Of a stretch of 64,000 nt of DNA, positions 1 through 13,783 are shown one piece after another (within the stretch, counting starts at the first letter, position 1; every line of letters begins with the position of its first letter). The notes below the pieces were generated by a model that was not told where the DNA came from, made no database searches, and saw only the letters and a program-made list of their open reading frames with translations. The stretch comes from Beverwykella pulmonaria. Taxonomy: Eukaryota > Ascomycota > Dothideomycetes > Pleosporales > Melanommataceae. The translations under genes were made by a program, and so were the position numbers. Location: the NCBI GenBank assembly GCA_001599595.1, contig BCHH01000003.1, positions 4,335,537 to 4,399,536 of the forward strand. The letters run 5' to 3'.

Positions 1-3000
1 CTTTGATCGAGCGTCTGGTGGTGAGCTAGAAGTCAGGGAACATGGTTGAAAGGTATATTTGATCAGTGAGAGTAATATGTGAGTACGGCGAACATTGTGC
101 GCTTAGGTTGCTAGACATCAGTTCCACAGACCATCCTGGTGGGAGATGGTCCTATTTTTGGCTGCTATATCAGCTTGCAGCAGACTCATGACGAGATGTG
201 GGATCAGTCCAGACAGACCCACGTTCTGCTTTGCGAAAGGAAGGCGGAGAGCCGTGGGATTTGCCAAGGTGATGGATATGCAGACGATGGCGGCTTGTGG
301 GAAATTTTGAATGTCGGCAAAATCCGGGAGGAAGTCTCAGACCATAATGACCTTTCATTTCCATTAGCACGAAGCTATCACTTCGAATCCAGTATTATAA
401 CTGAGCTGTGTTATCATGTAAGTTCTTATGCTTTTAATGAGCTCAGACGCTGTCTTTCACCTCGAGCCTGAAGTCGATTTCTGTGTGGGAAAAGTTCTCA
501 CACATCTGTAAGCGAAAATTGATTGACTCTTACTTCGATCAAAACTTAATGTCTCTGAGAAGTGCCGACTCACCTCACAATGATGTGCGCCTCTGACGTT
601 CGCATCGTCGCCCTCTGTTTGCAGGTTATCGATTCCCTTATCTGCACCGTCGGCACTAACCCAACATTTTGTGGCGATAATTATTATTCCCCTCGTGTTC
701 GGTCTATGGGATAGCCAGATGTATATTGTGTTCATCAAGGCCTGCAGCTTCTCATGAATGGGCATCATGTTGGTGAGCATGACCCCTGTCAGTTCGCTCT
801 GCTTAATCAAAATTGGCCGTGTCCCATAGGTTATTCCTCGCCTTAGATCTGGAAGCGAATGGCTTTTCCCAAAAAATTTGCACATGGTGCTCCTGTGGCT
901 GGATCGCATCGAGCTACCGTCAGACTACACAGAAAGTTCCAAAGCCGTTCGTGGCTCACTTCTGAGAGGCATATAATACGCGTATTATAGTGCGTCTAGA
1001 TTGCCGATACGGCGCTTTCGTGAACGCTTCCGGACCATCACTCATATGGTCGAAGAGCGTTGAATCGAATGAAAGAAGGAGATCTAAAGCGCGACAATCA
1101 TTTCGTCTCTCGGTAATGGGCTCATCAGCTGGGTTCCAACCAGCCCTTCGGTTCTGCTCCTAATCTGATCTGGGTTATGGAACTGCAAACTCGGGTAGAC
1201 TCCGTATCACAAACCTTGTCGTCCCATATATTCGTACCCATATCTTTGGTCTATGGAAACCTTCTCGGAGGGCGGGACGAAGCGGCGGCCACGCGATTAA
1301 TCTACGGCCAGGCACACATCATTCCAAATTCGGTGTCATGGAAGCTTCGCTGCGAGTGGTGCGGATTCTGGGCGGCAAATACCATAGCCGTGGACGAGAT
1401 GACGCTGCAATCAATCGCAATAATATTGAGTCTCAACAATCGCTCATACCTTCAACCGGACCATCGGCTTCCAGAGACCTCAGCTGAACAGAACGAAAGA
1501 ATAAGCTGCCTCGTACAGCTGAGATTTATTGAAGTGTAGGTGCCATTGTGGCACATACTTCAGTCGTCCCACACTCCAAGTCTGCCCGAGAGCGCCATCC
1601 GACGTCATGACTTTTTGACTTACGAAACATGTAAAATAATGAATTCAACAAAGTGAAAGGGGTTGAGGCAAGTCGAAAAAATAACGTAACGAAGAGGAAG
1701 CCGTATGGGAGCCCACACTTAGTCGAGGTTCGTGACAAGGTCGGGGCCCAGTCCCAAGGTTCCCGCCCAGGAAGATGCCAGTCGCGACGATCCCGCTGCA
1801 CTTTGCGGACAAGTCGACCCCATGTGGGAGGCGGCTTGAGGTCTCATAGGTTGGTCCATCAACAAGGCCCGCTAAGATGAAGGAGAATGCAATAACCTCA
1901 CGTTATGCTGCCGACATGCCCTTTTGCTTGATAGATGAATCGCGCGGATAGGTTGTTTCGAGGGCCAAACTGAAGAACTAGAAACGAAACTACTCGACAT
2001 GCCCACAGCAAGTCATAGACGCAATTGCTTAAATGCTTATTTGAAATGAGACTAACCAGAAAAGTTTCCCTAAAGGGACAAATTGGTGGAGGTGGAGAAA
2101 TGAAAACGAAATCGATCTCTATTGCGACAGAACCAAGATCTGGGGGAATGACGAACAGTCCGAGGGATCATAATTACGACCACTCAGCTAGAGACAGTTG
2201 GCCATCCAGCACACTGAAAGGGTCGGCATCTGCATAGCGAATAGTCGAGCAGCTTGACAGGACTCCAGCGCGCTGGTAGGTGACTGTGCATATAAATTTC
2301 CTCCTTCGTAGCTCATTCGTCCATGATTTGACGCTTCTGCGTTGCTCAATTGCCGAGCCATCAAACATTCAACGTAAGGTTCGGCTAAGCAAGCCAAGTG
2401 TAGAGGCCATCAGCTTGCATACCAGCGTAACGCAAACCAAGGCGATGGATAGCTGAATTGTGTGGGCTTCGGCGTCGCTGGGAGTCTCTTCGTAGACTGA
2501 AGAAAGTAAAGTACTAGTAAAGCGCCATCGAAGAGCTGCCATGACGAATGATGAAGCCGACGCCGTCGTTTTGACCTCGCCGGAAGACGTGCTAGATGTT
2601 CTCACCTCCGAGAATGATAACAGTAGACTGACAGGAAGATATTTAGGAGGGTGTAAATACCCTAATAGTAGATACAGCTGGGCTTAGTATAGCAAAAATA
2701 ATCGCTCTGTCGTACGCATATATCTGTGTGGCATCTTCTTAGTTGTGGAACCTGCGGTGCGGTAACACCTCCAGCGGGTGCACGGAGCCATTGAACTGTC
2801 ATCTTTCTGCGCACCTGGAGTCCAGGGTCCATAAGTGCGCTGTCGCGAAAATGTGAATGGGACTGACCCATCAGACGGAAAGCGACGACAAATATCCAGC
2901 AACGGACTCCAAGAACTCATAAACTTGGATCAAAGATTTTCCGCACCTTCAGCTTACAAAGAACTCCGGAAGAGAAGGCTACCGTTCTATTAGTGGACTG

Positions 3001-4786
3001 GCGCGTAGAGATATCCGTAGGCGCTTATCCGCCGCATCACTGCAGGTTGCATCCGGTTGCAGCACGCCAACTGTCGAACTTTAACCGCATGAATGGCATC
3101 TGTCATTCAGCCGATATGCTTCTGCTTCCTAGTTACAGAAATAGGACTGCTTTAAGTATGGGATAAAATACGTCGCTAAATCAAGGCGTGAGATTGTTGG
3201 GTTTGCTCCTGGCACCTGCAGCGAGTTTCAAAAATACTTGCGGCATGATGTATGGTGCAGCTGAATGCGGTTGATATGGAGGTTTGCTTGATCGCTGAGA
3301 AGACATCAGACTGTCTGTGGTGGTCAAAATGTAAGAATGCATTAATCTTAGAGGTGCATTACGGAGTTCCGTGCGTGTCTAAGTTGACGTTCTGCAAGAC
3401 AATCCTCGTAGCGGCTGCTCGGGGTAGGTACCAGCTTAGACATGCGCTCTTCTGCTGCGCAACATCTCTTTGGTGTCTGCAACGGAACGCGCTAACACAA
3501 ATCAATCTCACGACGGATTCGTCTTCTCAGCCGGAGCTGCAAATGTTCAACCAGAGACTCTGCAGCGCAAGTGAGACGGAGGCCGGATATCCCTCAGATA
3601 TATCCAAGAGGATGCGGATGAGAGGGTGACCAGACGCTCTCTCAGGAAGCTAGCTGGAATTTGGAGATACACTACGCACATGTATACGGAGGATGCGTGG
3701 ATTTGGCATGTACATCAGCGGAGAAACTCGTGAATGGAATTGGAGGATAGAGAATGCATGCTGGCGATCATCGGGTATTAGCCCAAAGCGGGCTTACTAA
3801 CTAATCCAGCAGCGGCCAAGAAACCCCACACCGTCAACTTGAAACACAAAACAATCCGCCGTGTATGATCTCCAACACTTGTCAGTGATAACGCAGGCAG
3901 GAGGGCAGTAGTAGCAGCAGGATGCGCTGCACCTAACCTGTGTTGTGATAATTATTCCTCCTCCTGCCCGACGCACTGCCTTCCCTCCGCTGAAGAGTTG
4001 CGGATTGCCTTGCCTGACCGGTCACCTGCACCGCGCGCAGCGCGGCTGAGCCACTGATGTCGATGTCTGCCGCGGCCAGTCGGACGGACGATCGTGACTT
4101 GGGCCGGCGGAAAGTGGGCCTCTGCTGTGGCTGCGTTGGTAGACTAGGCGGCCGTTGGGTGAGGCAGAATGAATACCCCTCGACGCGGGGCAGCCTGTCT
4201 GTTGAGCTCAGTAATCCGCAATCCCTATGTTGATGGGCGGCTGAGCACCGGTGTGTGAGTGTGACATCTCGTATCTGCTGAAAATATTTGACTGAGTGCG
4301 TTCTTGTGCTACCTCGCGTGTGACTGCACTGCTCCTGATGTGCACAAGGAACGCAAGTCAGCCAACCTGCGGGTCTCGACGTGTCTCAAGACATGCGGCT
4401 AGTGGCTCGAGGGAACGGCACTTGACGACGTTCGCGGAAATTTGCAAGATGCGAGGGGTAACAAATAGACCAAGAGGTAGTAGTAATGATTCATCTTCAT
4501 TATGGTCATCCCTTAGTGGAAGACATGCTATCTCGCCTATGCGAATGTGATGGCGCGCCGGCCATGATCCAGTAGAAATGCTCAAAATGATCCTCCCAGC
4601 GCCGACGCAATGCTATGCAAATATGCCTATGATGCCAAATACTGCACCATATGCTGCCCAGGTTCCCATCCAGTAGGTACCGCTTCCATCATATCCCAAT
4701 AGAATTTTCGTAAGATAGGGCGACGAGACTCGTAAGCCTCTACTATCATGATCGCTAGGAGAGAAACAAAGGAAAAAGCGAGTGGT
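1..4786. other. Gene-poor left flank
   Basis: No convincing gene was found. Open frames of 60-150 codons occur on both strands (for example minus 457-909, plus 1177-1539 and plus 3252-3629). None shows a recognisable domain, a coherent exon chain or strong coding character. The stretch 3950-4250 is GC-richer and may be regulatory or decayed coding DNA, but I cannot name it. The right end is the 3' flank of the cyclin gene. Confidence 0.5.
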
Positions 4787-5854
4787 CTAGTAGGCTGCCT
4801 GCCTGCTGGGGTATGCACCAGCAGTGCCGAACATCCTGTTGAAGAAGCCGCTGGTTGCGGTCTTTGCCTTCTTTGAAGGTTTATCATCGTAGCTGAGGGG
4901 AAGAGTGTGTTCGAGCTTTGAGTGACCGGCGTGAATGTGCACAAGGGTAGCGCCGCTGTCTTGGTCGTAGCGCTGAACGAAAGCCTCGGCTGGTTCCTCT
5001 GTGAAGCTGACAGGGGACTCAGACATGGTTGAAATGGACGAGCTGCGTGTGGGAGGCGAAAGTGAAGGTACTCTTGAAGATGCACGTGATGATGGTGTGG
5101 GATATGCTCGGGGTCGCTGAGCATAAGAAGTGAAGGTAGTAGAGTCGTAGGCGGCGGCATCGAGACGGGAGCGGTGGAGGTTCTCGGCAGTAAGCTTGTA
5201 CTGCTGTCGAGCAAGCGCCTGCTCTCTCTCGGCAATCATTGCCTTCTCAGCCTGGCGAGCCTGGTGGACACGAATGGGAGCAAGGAAGGGCTCAAGATGG
5301 AAGTAAAGATCGTCCGCGTTGATGTTGAGATCCCAGTCGAGAAGGAAGAGAAGCTGTTTCTCCATGAGGTTGACCTCGGTGATGGAAAATCCAAAGTTCT
5401 CAAAGCCGCGGACAGCACTGTACCTGGCCCAGTGCTTGTTCTTGGGAGATGAGTCGTTGAGGTTCTTTGCGGCAAGGATGAGGGCGGCCAGGAAGATCCG
5501 GTGAACGGTGCATCGCATGCCCTTGGCGACCGGGGGGAGACGAGACTTTAATCGTTCAAGGTAGACAAGGGAGCTCATGAGGGTTGGGACCTGAACATGT
5601 GACCTCTCGACCAGGGACGTGATAAACTGCTCGATGGAAGGAAGGGGAGCTTCTCGCAACGAAGCGGCGTGCTGGGGAGGCGATGCTGGTGGTGTTGGGG
5701 GAAGGTTCTTGTTGAGGTGTGTTGCTGGTTCGCACCGGATGACTTGTGATGCCCTCTGGGCGAGGTACGAGATCATGTCTTGAGAGACAGACATCTGAAC
5801 GAAATGGTCCAGAGCGGCCTTGTTCTCAGAAGCGAGGTTGCGTGAGTAAGTCAT
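4787..5854 (-). CDS. PHO80/PCL-family cyclin (G1/S or Pho85-type cyclin)
   Basis: Single-exon gene of 355 residues. The cyclin box lies at about residues 72-195: a helical block beginning PSIEQFI, then SLVYLERLK, the core [16 protein letters not shown], and the closing [14 protein letters not shown]. This arrangement is typical of PHO80/PCL cyclins, which activate a Pho85-type cyclin-dependent kinase in cell-cycle entry, polarity or nutrient control. The C-terminal 130 residues are rich in Ser, Pro and Thr, consistent with phosphorylation or turnover control. The ATG at 5854 opens the frame, and no intron is needed. The nearest gene upstream is more than 10 kb away, so its regulatory region may be long. 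Family assignment is firm; which cyclin of the group it is (PCL1/2-like is my guess) is inference. Confidence 0.85.
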   Translation of the reverse strand: MTYSRNLASENKAALDHFVQMSVSQDMISYLAQRASQVIRCEPATHLNKNLPPTPPASPPQHAASLREAPLPSIEQFITSLVERSHVQVPTLMSSLVYLERLKSRLPPVAKGMRCTVHRIFLAALILAAKNLNDSSPKNKHWARYSAVRGFENFGFSITEVNLMEKQLLFLLDWDLNINADDLYFHLEPFLAPIRVHQARQAEKAMIAEREQALARQQYKLTAENLHRSRLDAAAYDSTTFTSYAQRPRAYPTPSSRASSRVPSLSPPTRSSSISTMSESPVSFTEEPAEAFVQRYDQDSGATLVHIHAGHSKLEHTLPLSYDDKPSKKAKTATSGFFNRMFGTAGAYPSRQAAY

Positions 5855-8800
5855 GGTGATGATGGTCGACTGTAGTGAGATGCTTTGAAGCAGGAAGACG
5901 AAACTCTTAAAAGAATAAACCTCGAGCTGACGATGGTCGGCGGTGCTGATGATAAGATCCTCAGGTGTCGACGAGTCGTTTTCGAGGATTAATTAAGCCG
6001 TGCGAGGCGGAAACAGAGGATCAACAACGTTGTTGGTCTGTGGACGCGGGGTGTGTAAGCTGAGTCCGAAGGCTGTACGTTGGTGGCACACCACGACGTT
6101 GAAACAAAACAGGTGGTGATGAATTAAGAGAAAGAAGACGAAGAGGTCCGACCGGCGGAAGGCGCAAGCGCAGCAGTTAAAGAAAGTGATGGGGAGGGCA
6201 GACTGCAAGGAGCAAAGGTAGGGAGAGAGAGAGAGAGGATGGCGCTGCCAAATAGGGTTGGTGGAGGTGCGAGAGGTGCAAGGTTGAAAGCTGAAGGCAG
6301 TGCCGGACTGGTGATTGGCTGGCGGATCGACTACGGATCGTGCCTGCACTTGTGCAGGGGGAGGGAGAAAAGGGGAGAGAAGAGAATGAAGCGATTGCAC
6401 TGACCAGAACAGCTTGTCGGCGCGCAGCGTGATACTTATCCTGTGGCCGCTTGGACGGGACGCACAGAGATTCTACTTTAGAGCGCTGGCGGCCAGAATT
6501 GGAGGTGGGGTGTCGCGCGCTGAGCCCGGAGCCAATCAAGCGTGCTTACGGGTAGGCACTCGCTTCGTCGCGCGGCAGCAGAAACTCAAGCGGGCGGTTG
6601 ACTGGCTGTCTCGGGATGCCTGAGCAAAGTGAGAGGTGAGGTGCAGAACCCCCCCAGAAAGAGGCGTGTTTCAAGAGCGCGAGCCCGCGATTTGCTGCTC
6701 GCCAGTTGTTTGCAGGTCGCAGAGGCTATTTCGGCGCCAGAGCCTGTCAGCCAATACCTTGAAGTCCCGGGCGGTCTAGGTTTCGAATGGGAGCGTCGCT
6801 TTTGTTTTAGAACATGCCGCTCACTGCAGCGTCTCCGAAAGAAGAAAGTTGCCCAGCGTCGATGTGAGGAGCGTCGAGAGCCGTGGTCGAGTCGGTCGCG
6901 TCCGCGTCGAGAGGGCGGTTTACAGTTTGCGTCTGGCCTGTGGGCAGCGGCGTCTGATATCTGGGGCGAGCGGTGTGGTCGCGTCTAGGTCTGCTGGCCT
7001 GGGCGGGTCACTTGATATGGATAATGTGAGGCGGTGAGGTATGAATGTGTGGAGACAGACGCCTGGATCGATGGATGGGTGGATGAGATTCGAGCACACG
7101 ACGACAGTCCGCATACATATATCAACCATCTCCTGCCACCCGGCCGACACCCAGCACTGCATTGCTGCCGGACTTCGCCAGCATGGACGAGTGACGAATG
7201 TGCGCCCAATCCGTAAATCCAAGATGTGGCCACCACAAATTTGCCAGCCTAACCCCAGCCATCTCCAACCTGCCGCGGTCTGTCGCGGACTCGAGAGTAA
7301 TAAAGTGTGGCGCATGCCGCTTTGGGCAGCCCGATGCGTTCTCATCGCCATCACGGACGCGTGTGTGTGCGGTCGAGGGAGCTGACGGCCGCAACTCGGA
7401 CGAGGCCCTGGATGCCAACTGATGCCAGGAAATGGGAGGAGGCAACATGTGGCTCTGTGGCGGTGCGGTGCGGAGGCCAATGGTAGCTCGCCTTAGCGGT
7501 CCTAGACTCACATCCACTCGCATGCTACTGCAACCACACATCTGTGTCTAGACCACCCTTACTTTTGCTAACCTCAACATCGCAATAAAAGGCCTCATTT
7601 GCATAAAATCTTCCTCCAGTCCAAGCTGGCCAGAGCAGAAGCTGGCCCGCCACAATCGAACACGTACGAGTAGGTACGCACTCTACCAGAGACACCCCGG
7701 CCCGTCACGATGAAAAGGGATCGACCGCCGCATCGTGCATCTGGGCGGGGCGGCCCCATTCGACAGAAACAAATGTCCATTTGTTTCAACCAGCGACTCC
7801 TGCCATATGATCGTTCAGTATGGCCATGGGGGGCATGAATGACCTCCAAGAACGGTGTAGCCGCATAAAACAAGGCCGCGCGCGACAGCCGATCCATGCT
7901 CCGAGCCTCGCCAATCACCGCTCGATTCCGCTCGGCCTCATCAAGCGCTCCGCTGCACAGCCTCACCAAAGAACACCAATCGTCTCTTCTCCTCCAACTT
8001 GTCTTCCAGAAGGCCGTTGCAACCAAGACAACAGCAGACTGCCTGTCAGAAGACACCCACCCTCTGTCAAATGCTGTCTCGGAATCGCCGCTACCAGTCT
8101 CTATCTGCACATCTGGCCGGCCACAGGGCGTTAATCGTGGGTTGGTGTGGTTGCAACCGCCCACCATCTCCACGGCTTTGCATTTCCGTGCTGCAAATCT
8201 CGCTGCGCTGAGACCCTCTTTCGTGTCACTCCAAAACGGATAGCTGAGCGACTCGCTGCGTTGCGGCTCTGTGTTGTTGTTGTTGTTGTCAGTTCGTCAA
8301 TCAACTTGGGTCGTTCCCGCTGCGGCACGCACGGTTACATCTGCTCAATAGCCGCCCACCAAAGCGCTCGAGTTATTTCTGTCAAACGTTAAAAATGGCA
8401 TGGTAGCATCAATCCCAACTTTCATCCAGCATCCAGTCCCGCTTCCGGCTTCCGTAGACACAGTGCTAACTGTTGTTCAAGCAGCAAGACTTCAGAGTTC
8501 TCGCGTTCATATCTCGGGTCCGGTTTCAGTACACCGTCAAGACAAAGCCGTAAGCCCGTGAGAACCTTAACTTAGCTAACACTCATCGGGCCTCCGATCC
8601 CCAATCTCCTGCACGCACGCCTCGAGGACCGCTTATTGTTTTCGCCTCCCACTACTACATCATCGCAGCACCAGCCTCAACTCTTACGATGAATGTCCAG
8701 AGGCGCAGCAGCTTTACGCGGTAGACATCGATGCTAATTAGGACGCTCAAGATGTGTCTTTTTGAATCCCCGATATCCAACCTGAAGCGCCGGGTTTGAT

Positions 8801-11800
8801 GTGCCCCAGACAAGGTGCAGAAAACCAACACAATAATCCTCCGATGCTGAGGCGGAACTTCCTGGCGAACCATCATCATTCATTTTCAACTTTCCAACCT
8901 TCCAACCGTCGCGCAGACAGAAATCCTCAATCCTCAAAATGGGAGAGCAGGTGCCCTCAGGAGCGCTCGTGAAACCTCAACATCATCCAACTAGCACAGC
9001 TGATGGGGCGGAGGAGTCTATCACCTTCCTAATCTCCTCGACACAGCAAGCGACGAAATCCATCCTCTGGTCACATGAAATCATAGTGCAAAGACCGCAT
9101 TTAATGTCTTAAACTTGCCGTGGTCCCGAGTGGCTCGCTCTTCGTGTTCAAAGGCACAGTGAATGGGTCCTTATTCCCAAAATACCTTACTGATCCTTTA
9201 ACTCAGATGCACCTCGGCCTAGCAAACCGAAAACATAAAGCACAAACACTACACAAGATCTGCTCGTATTGATTGACGCGCGCAATTTCCACAATTACGA
9301 TCGACCGCGAGGAAGCGCATATCTTGAACCTCATTTTCCGTCCGAAAGTCTATGTACAGCGTGAATATAGCTTTTCCGAGCTCCGCCCTTGACTCCGCTC
9401 TATTTCGTAGTGGAAGAAGCTCGCAGCGCAGCCGCTCCGTATCCATCGGAGATTAATCACCCCTCTCCCAAGGTTCCTGAATGCGCTACGCACATGACGG
9501 GTAATCCAGCAAGCCGGCAACTGTGCGAACCCCACAATGCGCACAATTCACGAAGTACATGACTGAAATTACCACCGGAAGCCGGTCCTGCATCGCACCC
9601 GCGTCTTGCTCACGAAATTCTCCACCCGAGTGAACTTATCAATCCATTCATCCGCATTAAACGTCTTTATTTGATGGAACAGTTCACTGGTAAGAAACAT
9701 TTCCAAATCGAGAAAGACCACTGCAAACTTCTATTTCCGGGATCCTGGTCACGGACTTTGCAGCCAATCAGCGCTATTCACTCTCGCTTAGCGAAGACCA
9801 TCTACTCGACCTGCTCTGCTTACTATCGCAACATTAGAGGCGCGTTTCACACAACGTACCTGCAATTAATCCGATAGCAGCATCCCATGTCGCACGAGGT
9901 CCGGATATGACCGTGAGTCTTTCAGGTGGCAAAAGAGAGCGGGAGGATGGGGCATTGATATGGACTTTGGCTTCCCTCATTGATATTCACCGCCTCGAAT
10001 TGAACACTAATGTATGAAATATTGTCGGCCGTGTTTGTCTAGCTAACTCGGGATCAGACCGCCGGATGGAGATGAGCTCCGGATCATCTATCTTGTAGAA
10101 GATCCAAGGCCTTCCACGTTAGCGTGTGATACTGCCTACATATGGTAAAGAGAGCATCGTCGTCACTGAATCGCAACTTGGAGGCGTTTTTTGAAGGGAA
10201 AGACACTGGTGTTGTGAAACACGTTGACTCAATTGACTCAGCGAGTAGGGTTCTCGCCACTGTGGCTCGAAGTTGTCTTCCGCAGGATAACGTAAGAACC
10301 AGATAACATCATCAGTGCGACAACGATAACGACAACAACAACAATAACCGTCATAAATTCGCCTCGAAACACTCTTCATAAGACTTCCGGTATCATTCAA
10401 TCCAACGGGATGCGCACCTTCCTCCACGCAGATTCCGTCAAACGTCGGGGGATTTAGTATGATTCTAAATTAACTTCCTCTCACATCTCACCCATCGCTT
10501 TCCCGTAGACTGCCCAAAAATATCTAGTCTTGGACTAGAATTACACATCCCCTTCCTCATTCCTCCCCACTGATGACTTACTGTCTGTTTTCACATCCGA
10601 GGAGATGAACAAGAGTGGCAGGCATATCTAGCGCAGAGGGCAACAGGATTTCGCTTCCCTACTGCGCCTATTGTCTTCCCCGGACGTGGGAACATGCAGC
10701 ACACTATTTTGATCCGTAGTTCATTCATTGCACCTTGTTCACATTATTCGACTACAATCTACCAAGCCATACGCAAGCCCATCTGAGAGTAAGGGAAGGA
10801 AACAAATATATGTGCTACTATTTCTGAGATTTGGCCATATCGCTTAAACTTTCAATTTTCGTATGCAGCTATGGTTTCATTTTGCTTTTTCATATGCGAA
10901 CCGGGTTTTCATTCTTTCACGCAGGTTGAACCGTTTCAAGCTTCGCTGGTAATTTTGTGACAGAGTTCTGCACTTCCTTCGTCATTGTTTCTCATTCAAT
11001 CTTCATACGTCATATTAAATCATTTCATTTTGACGTTTTCTCTGCAACCCCTGTTCGAGCTCAACGATGTTTGGAAGTGTGTATGTTGGTGCACGCTCAA
11101 GAGCAATTCCAGAATGTCTTCTAGGCGCATTTTTTATGGGAGGAAGACTTGAAGGCTGCGTAGTTCAGTGCTGAGGCTGGATGGGTAGGTGCTGGGTGAG
11201 GGAGGAGGGTGAAAGTGTAAGATATTTCTGTATATGTTTCCCTTAGTAATTGACCGACGTAGAACAGAGCGGAGGACGCTTCGTGCCTTTTCAAACGGGC
11301 CGGGAGAGCAGGATATTTAAGAAGGATATAGCCGGGCATAGAAAATGCAAATTTTGAATTCTATATACGGGGTTGATTCTTGTTGGGCTAATGCTCGGCC
11401 TTGCCACCACACTTGATTCCAAGGTAAATTCGCTCGTTCTACTTTCAGACTTGTATGAGAGGATGAGGGAATAACACTTCCCTTGCGCACTGAGACATGG
11501 TGTCTCTTCAAAATCATACCGTTTGCCAACCGCCCTGACCTTCCTTTCCTTTTACTTCGCAGGAGAGGAAACTTGCTGACTTGGGCCTCCGATTGATCGT
11601 TGTTGAATTCGTACCACATGGCATATTTCCCACGGTCTACTTGAGGGGAAATATATTAATGATTCCTGCTTTTATGATTATAATAGCTAAAAGGTTTCAG
11701 ACCTGCACTTCGAATCTTACGATGGCAACGTTCATCATTTCGAAGGGCATCTTTATCTGTTGTTCTTTTCTGTCTTGTTGTTTGGTTTCCACTCAATTTG

Positions 11801-13059
11801 AACATTTCCGAGCTCATGAATTCTCTGATATCAGAGTTAGATATTTCAAGAACGCTGCTTATTTATATTATAGTTAGACACTTTGCAGGATCGAGCAGTT
11901 CTTAACACACAAACCCCTCTACTCCAACCGTGAACAATATCTATCTCTTCGTGCTATACACATGAAAGATAATTATTTTAGAATTCTCAAGCCGTCATCT
12001 TCATGTGCTGTTTTTAGACTTAGGTCCTTAGATTTTGTCCATCTCACTCATTGAATGTAACTCTACACCTTGTTTTGTTTCGCTGTGCAAAACTCGCGCA
12101 ACGCTTTATCATAAATTATATAGCGAGCATGCATACATTACTTTTACCACATGTTGCAATATTTGGTACTACAGACTAGGTTCGGATTAAATACCCAAAG
12201 GGTGAATGAATAGTAGATTAATTGAGTGACGAGACTGGAGGTCAACGCGAGGGGAGCTTGCTACTTTCACTGTAAGATTTTTTTTCAATGAGTAGCTCCG
12301 AGTTGATAGATCAGCCCTTTTGGCGCAACTTCCGAGGGTATCGACACATATATGTATCCCGATTCTGGCCAACCGTCGCAGACTAAATAAGTAAACCAAG
12401 ATGTCTCTAGGGCAACGTGAGAGGAAGAGGAGGTAAATTTGGTTCTACGGTGTTCTCGACCTGTGCTGGTCGGTAGCCTCTCTGTTCAATGTGCAAGTAT
12501 AAGAGTGCAAGAGATATGAATTTAGAGAAAGTAATATCTACAGTCCTAGGCCAACAGTCTCCGAATATTTCCCGCAGTCAATTTTCATCAAGTCCCCTAT
12601 ACCCATGCGCCTTCGATTCGTGACAACTCCACCAAATCACATCCGATTTACACAATAAGTACACTAAAATGCCTGTAAAGTGAAGGAATGTTAAACAGTT
12701 GGCATATATTACAGAAATGGCCGTGAACAGGGTGTGAAAAAAGGGGCTAGAAGCTCACATTTAAGAGGCGGTGATGGCGTGTATGGAGATAGAGTGCGGC
12801 CTAAAGGTATTTTAGGAAACTTCTCTATCTCTAGCTGTGAATACTACAGTACAATCAAGAGGTGTTACTACAATCAAATCACTTCCTTAATCTGGTGCTT
12901 CTAAAAAATTACCGCCAGAGGTGAGGTTTAGGTTCTTTAGATTGTGCACCTTTAGCTTGATATTACCTACAAACAACTGCAAGCACGCGTGCATGGCATA
13001 GAGAACTCCTGTACTATACTCTATTGCATCCTTAAGGGAAACAGCATTACGAGTTAGCT
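5855..13059. other. Long intergenic region upstream of the cyclin gene
   Basis: About 7.2 kb without a supportable gene. The first part (roughly 6.4-8.4 kb) is GC-rich, and its many overlapping open frames on both strands are what GC-rich DNA gives by chance. A TTG/GTT simple repeat lies near 8270-8291. From about 8.9 kb the DNA becomes AT-rich with only short frames. The 500 bases next to the cyclin start probably hold its promoter and leader. No tRNA or conserved domain was recognised. Confidence 0.5.
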
Positions 13060-13783
13060 AGCGAAAGAGCGCCCAAGCCTCACCCTGGAGAATGCGCGAA
13101 AACGCCTTTTGCAGGCTTAGAGGATAAGGGACTACAGCATTAATAACTAGTAAATTTTTACAAGGTTCTCTAATAAGTACTCCATAGAGAAAGGTAGTCG
13201 CAAAGATTGTAGGCAGGTGTTCGCGCCCCTGCAGGAGTAGAATAAAGACATAGTGCAGCCTAAGACTGGAATAATTATTGGTTAAACAGATGTTCTAGGG
13301 GACTATTTAGTATACAGGGCGCAGGGCGCACATATTTTAATAGAGATAGAGCGCCTAGTCAATACTAAAGGATGCAATTTAGAGGCCTGATTAAGACTCT
13401 TAGAGTTGGACTTCTTTCTCGCTTGCTGCAAGATGATAAGGAGGTTGGATATGAGTTTTAACAGGATAACGCGCCTATCTAAGCCTCTTAGTGCGCACAT
13501 AAACCTGGCTTTGGGAGCAAGAGATTGACTTGATTGACTGGTCTTCCTACTCCCCGGGTCTCAACTTAATCGAACACTGCCAAAGGCTCCATAATGAGAA
13601 GATTAGCAGGCATTCCCAGACCTAGATCTTAAAGAATGAAGGGAGAAGGACAAGGAGAGCTTCATTGAGTATGCTCAATTAGCCTGGGATGCGTTCCCAT
13701 GAAGGGAGATTGACAAGCTCATCCAAAGCATACCACGCCGGAGAAACGCCACCATTTCTACCAGGCTGGTACCGAAGTATTAA
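13060..13783 (+). pseudogene. Tc1-type (DD34E) transposase remnant
   Basis: Decayed transposase read across shifting frames. A segment near 13070-13110 resembles the Tc1 block preceding the catalytic core (TLENARKRLL). QDNAPI at 13462-13479 carries the second catalytic Asp. DWSSYSPGLNLIEH from 13535 matches the family block DWPPYSPDLNPIEH with the catalytic Glu. AWDAFP and IDKLIQSIPRR follow, ending in PKY and a stop at 13783, the normal Tc1 C terminus. Stops interrupt nearly every segment, often TAA/TAG/TGA where CAA/CAG/CGA would be expected, and at least one frameshift separates QDNAPI from DWSSYSP. This fits an old copy inactivated by repeat-induced point mutation. Terminal inverted repeats could not be fixed, so the element is probably longer than the span given. 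Confidence 0.75.

Noticed and set aside
457..909. 150-codon minus-strand frame with a good ATG
   Set aside because: No recognisable motif and no splice partners; kept as possible but not called.
5993..6539. Pro/Ser-rich minus-strand frames upstream of the cyclin
   Set aside because: The 6400 frame opens at a GTG rather than an ATG, composition follows CT-rich DNA, and the position suits the cyclin leader.
6920..7541. Several overlapping open frames of 60-190 codons on both strands
   Set aside because: GC-rich DNA gives such frames by chance. None has a domain, and they contradict each other.
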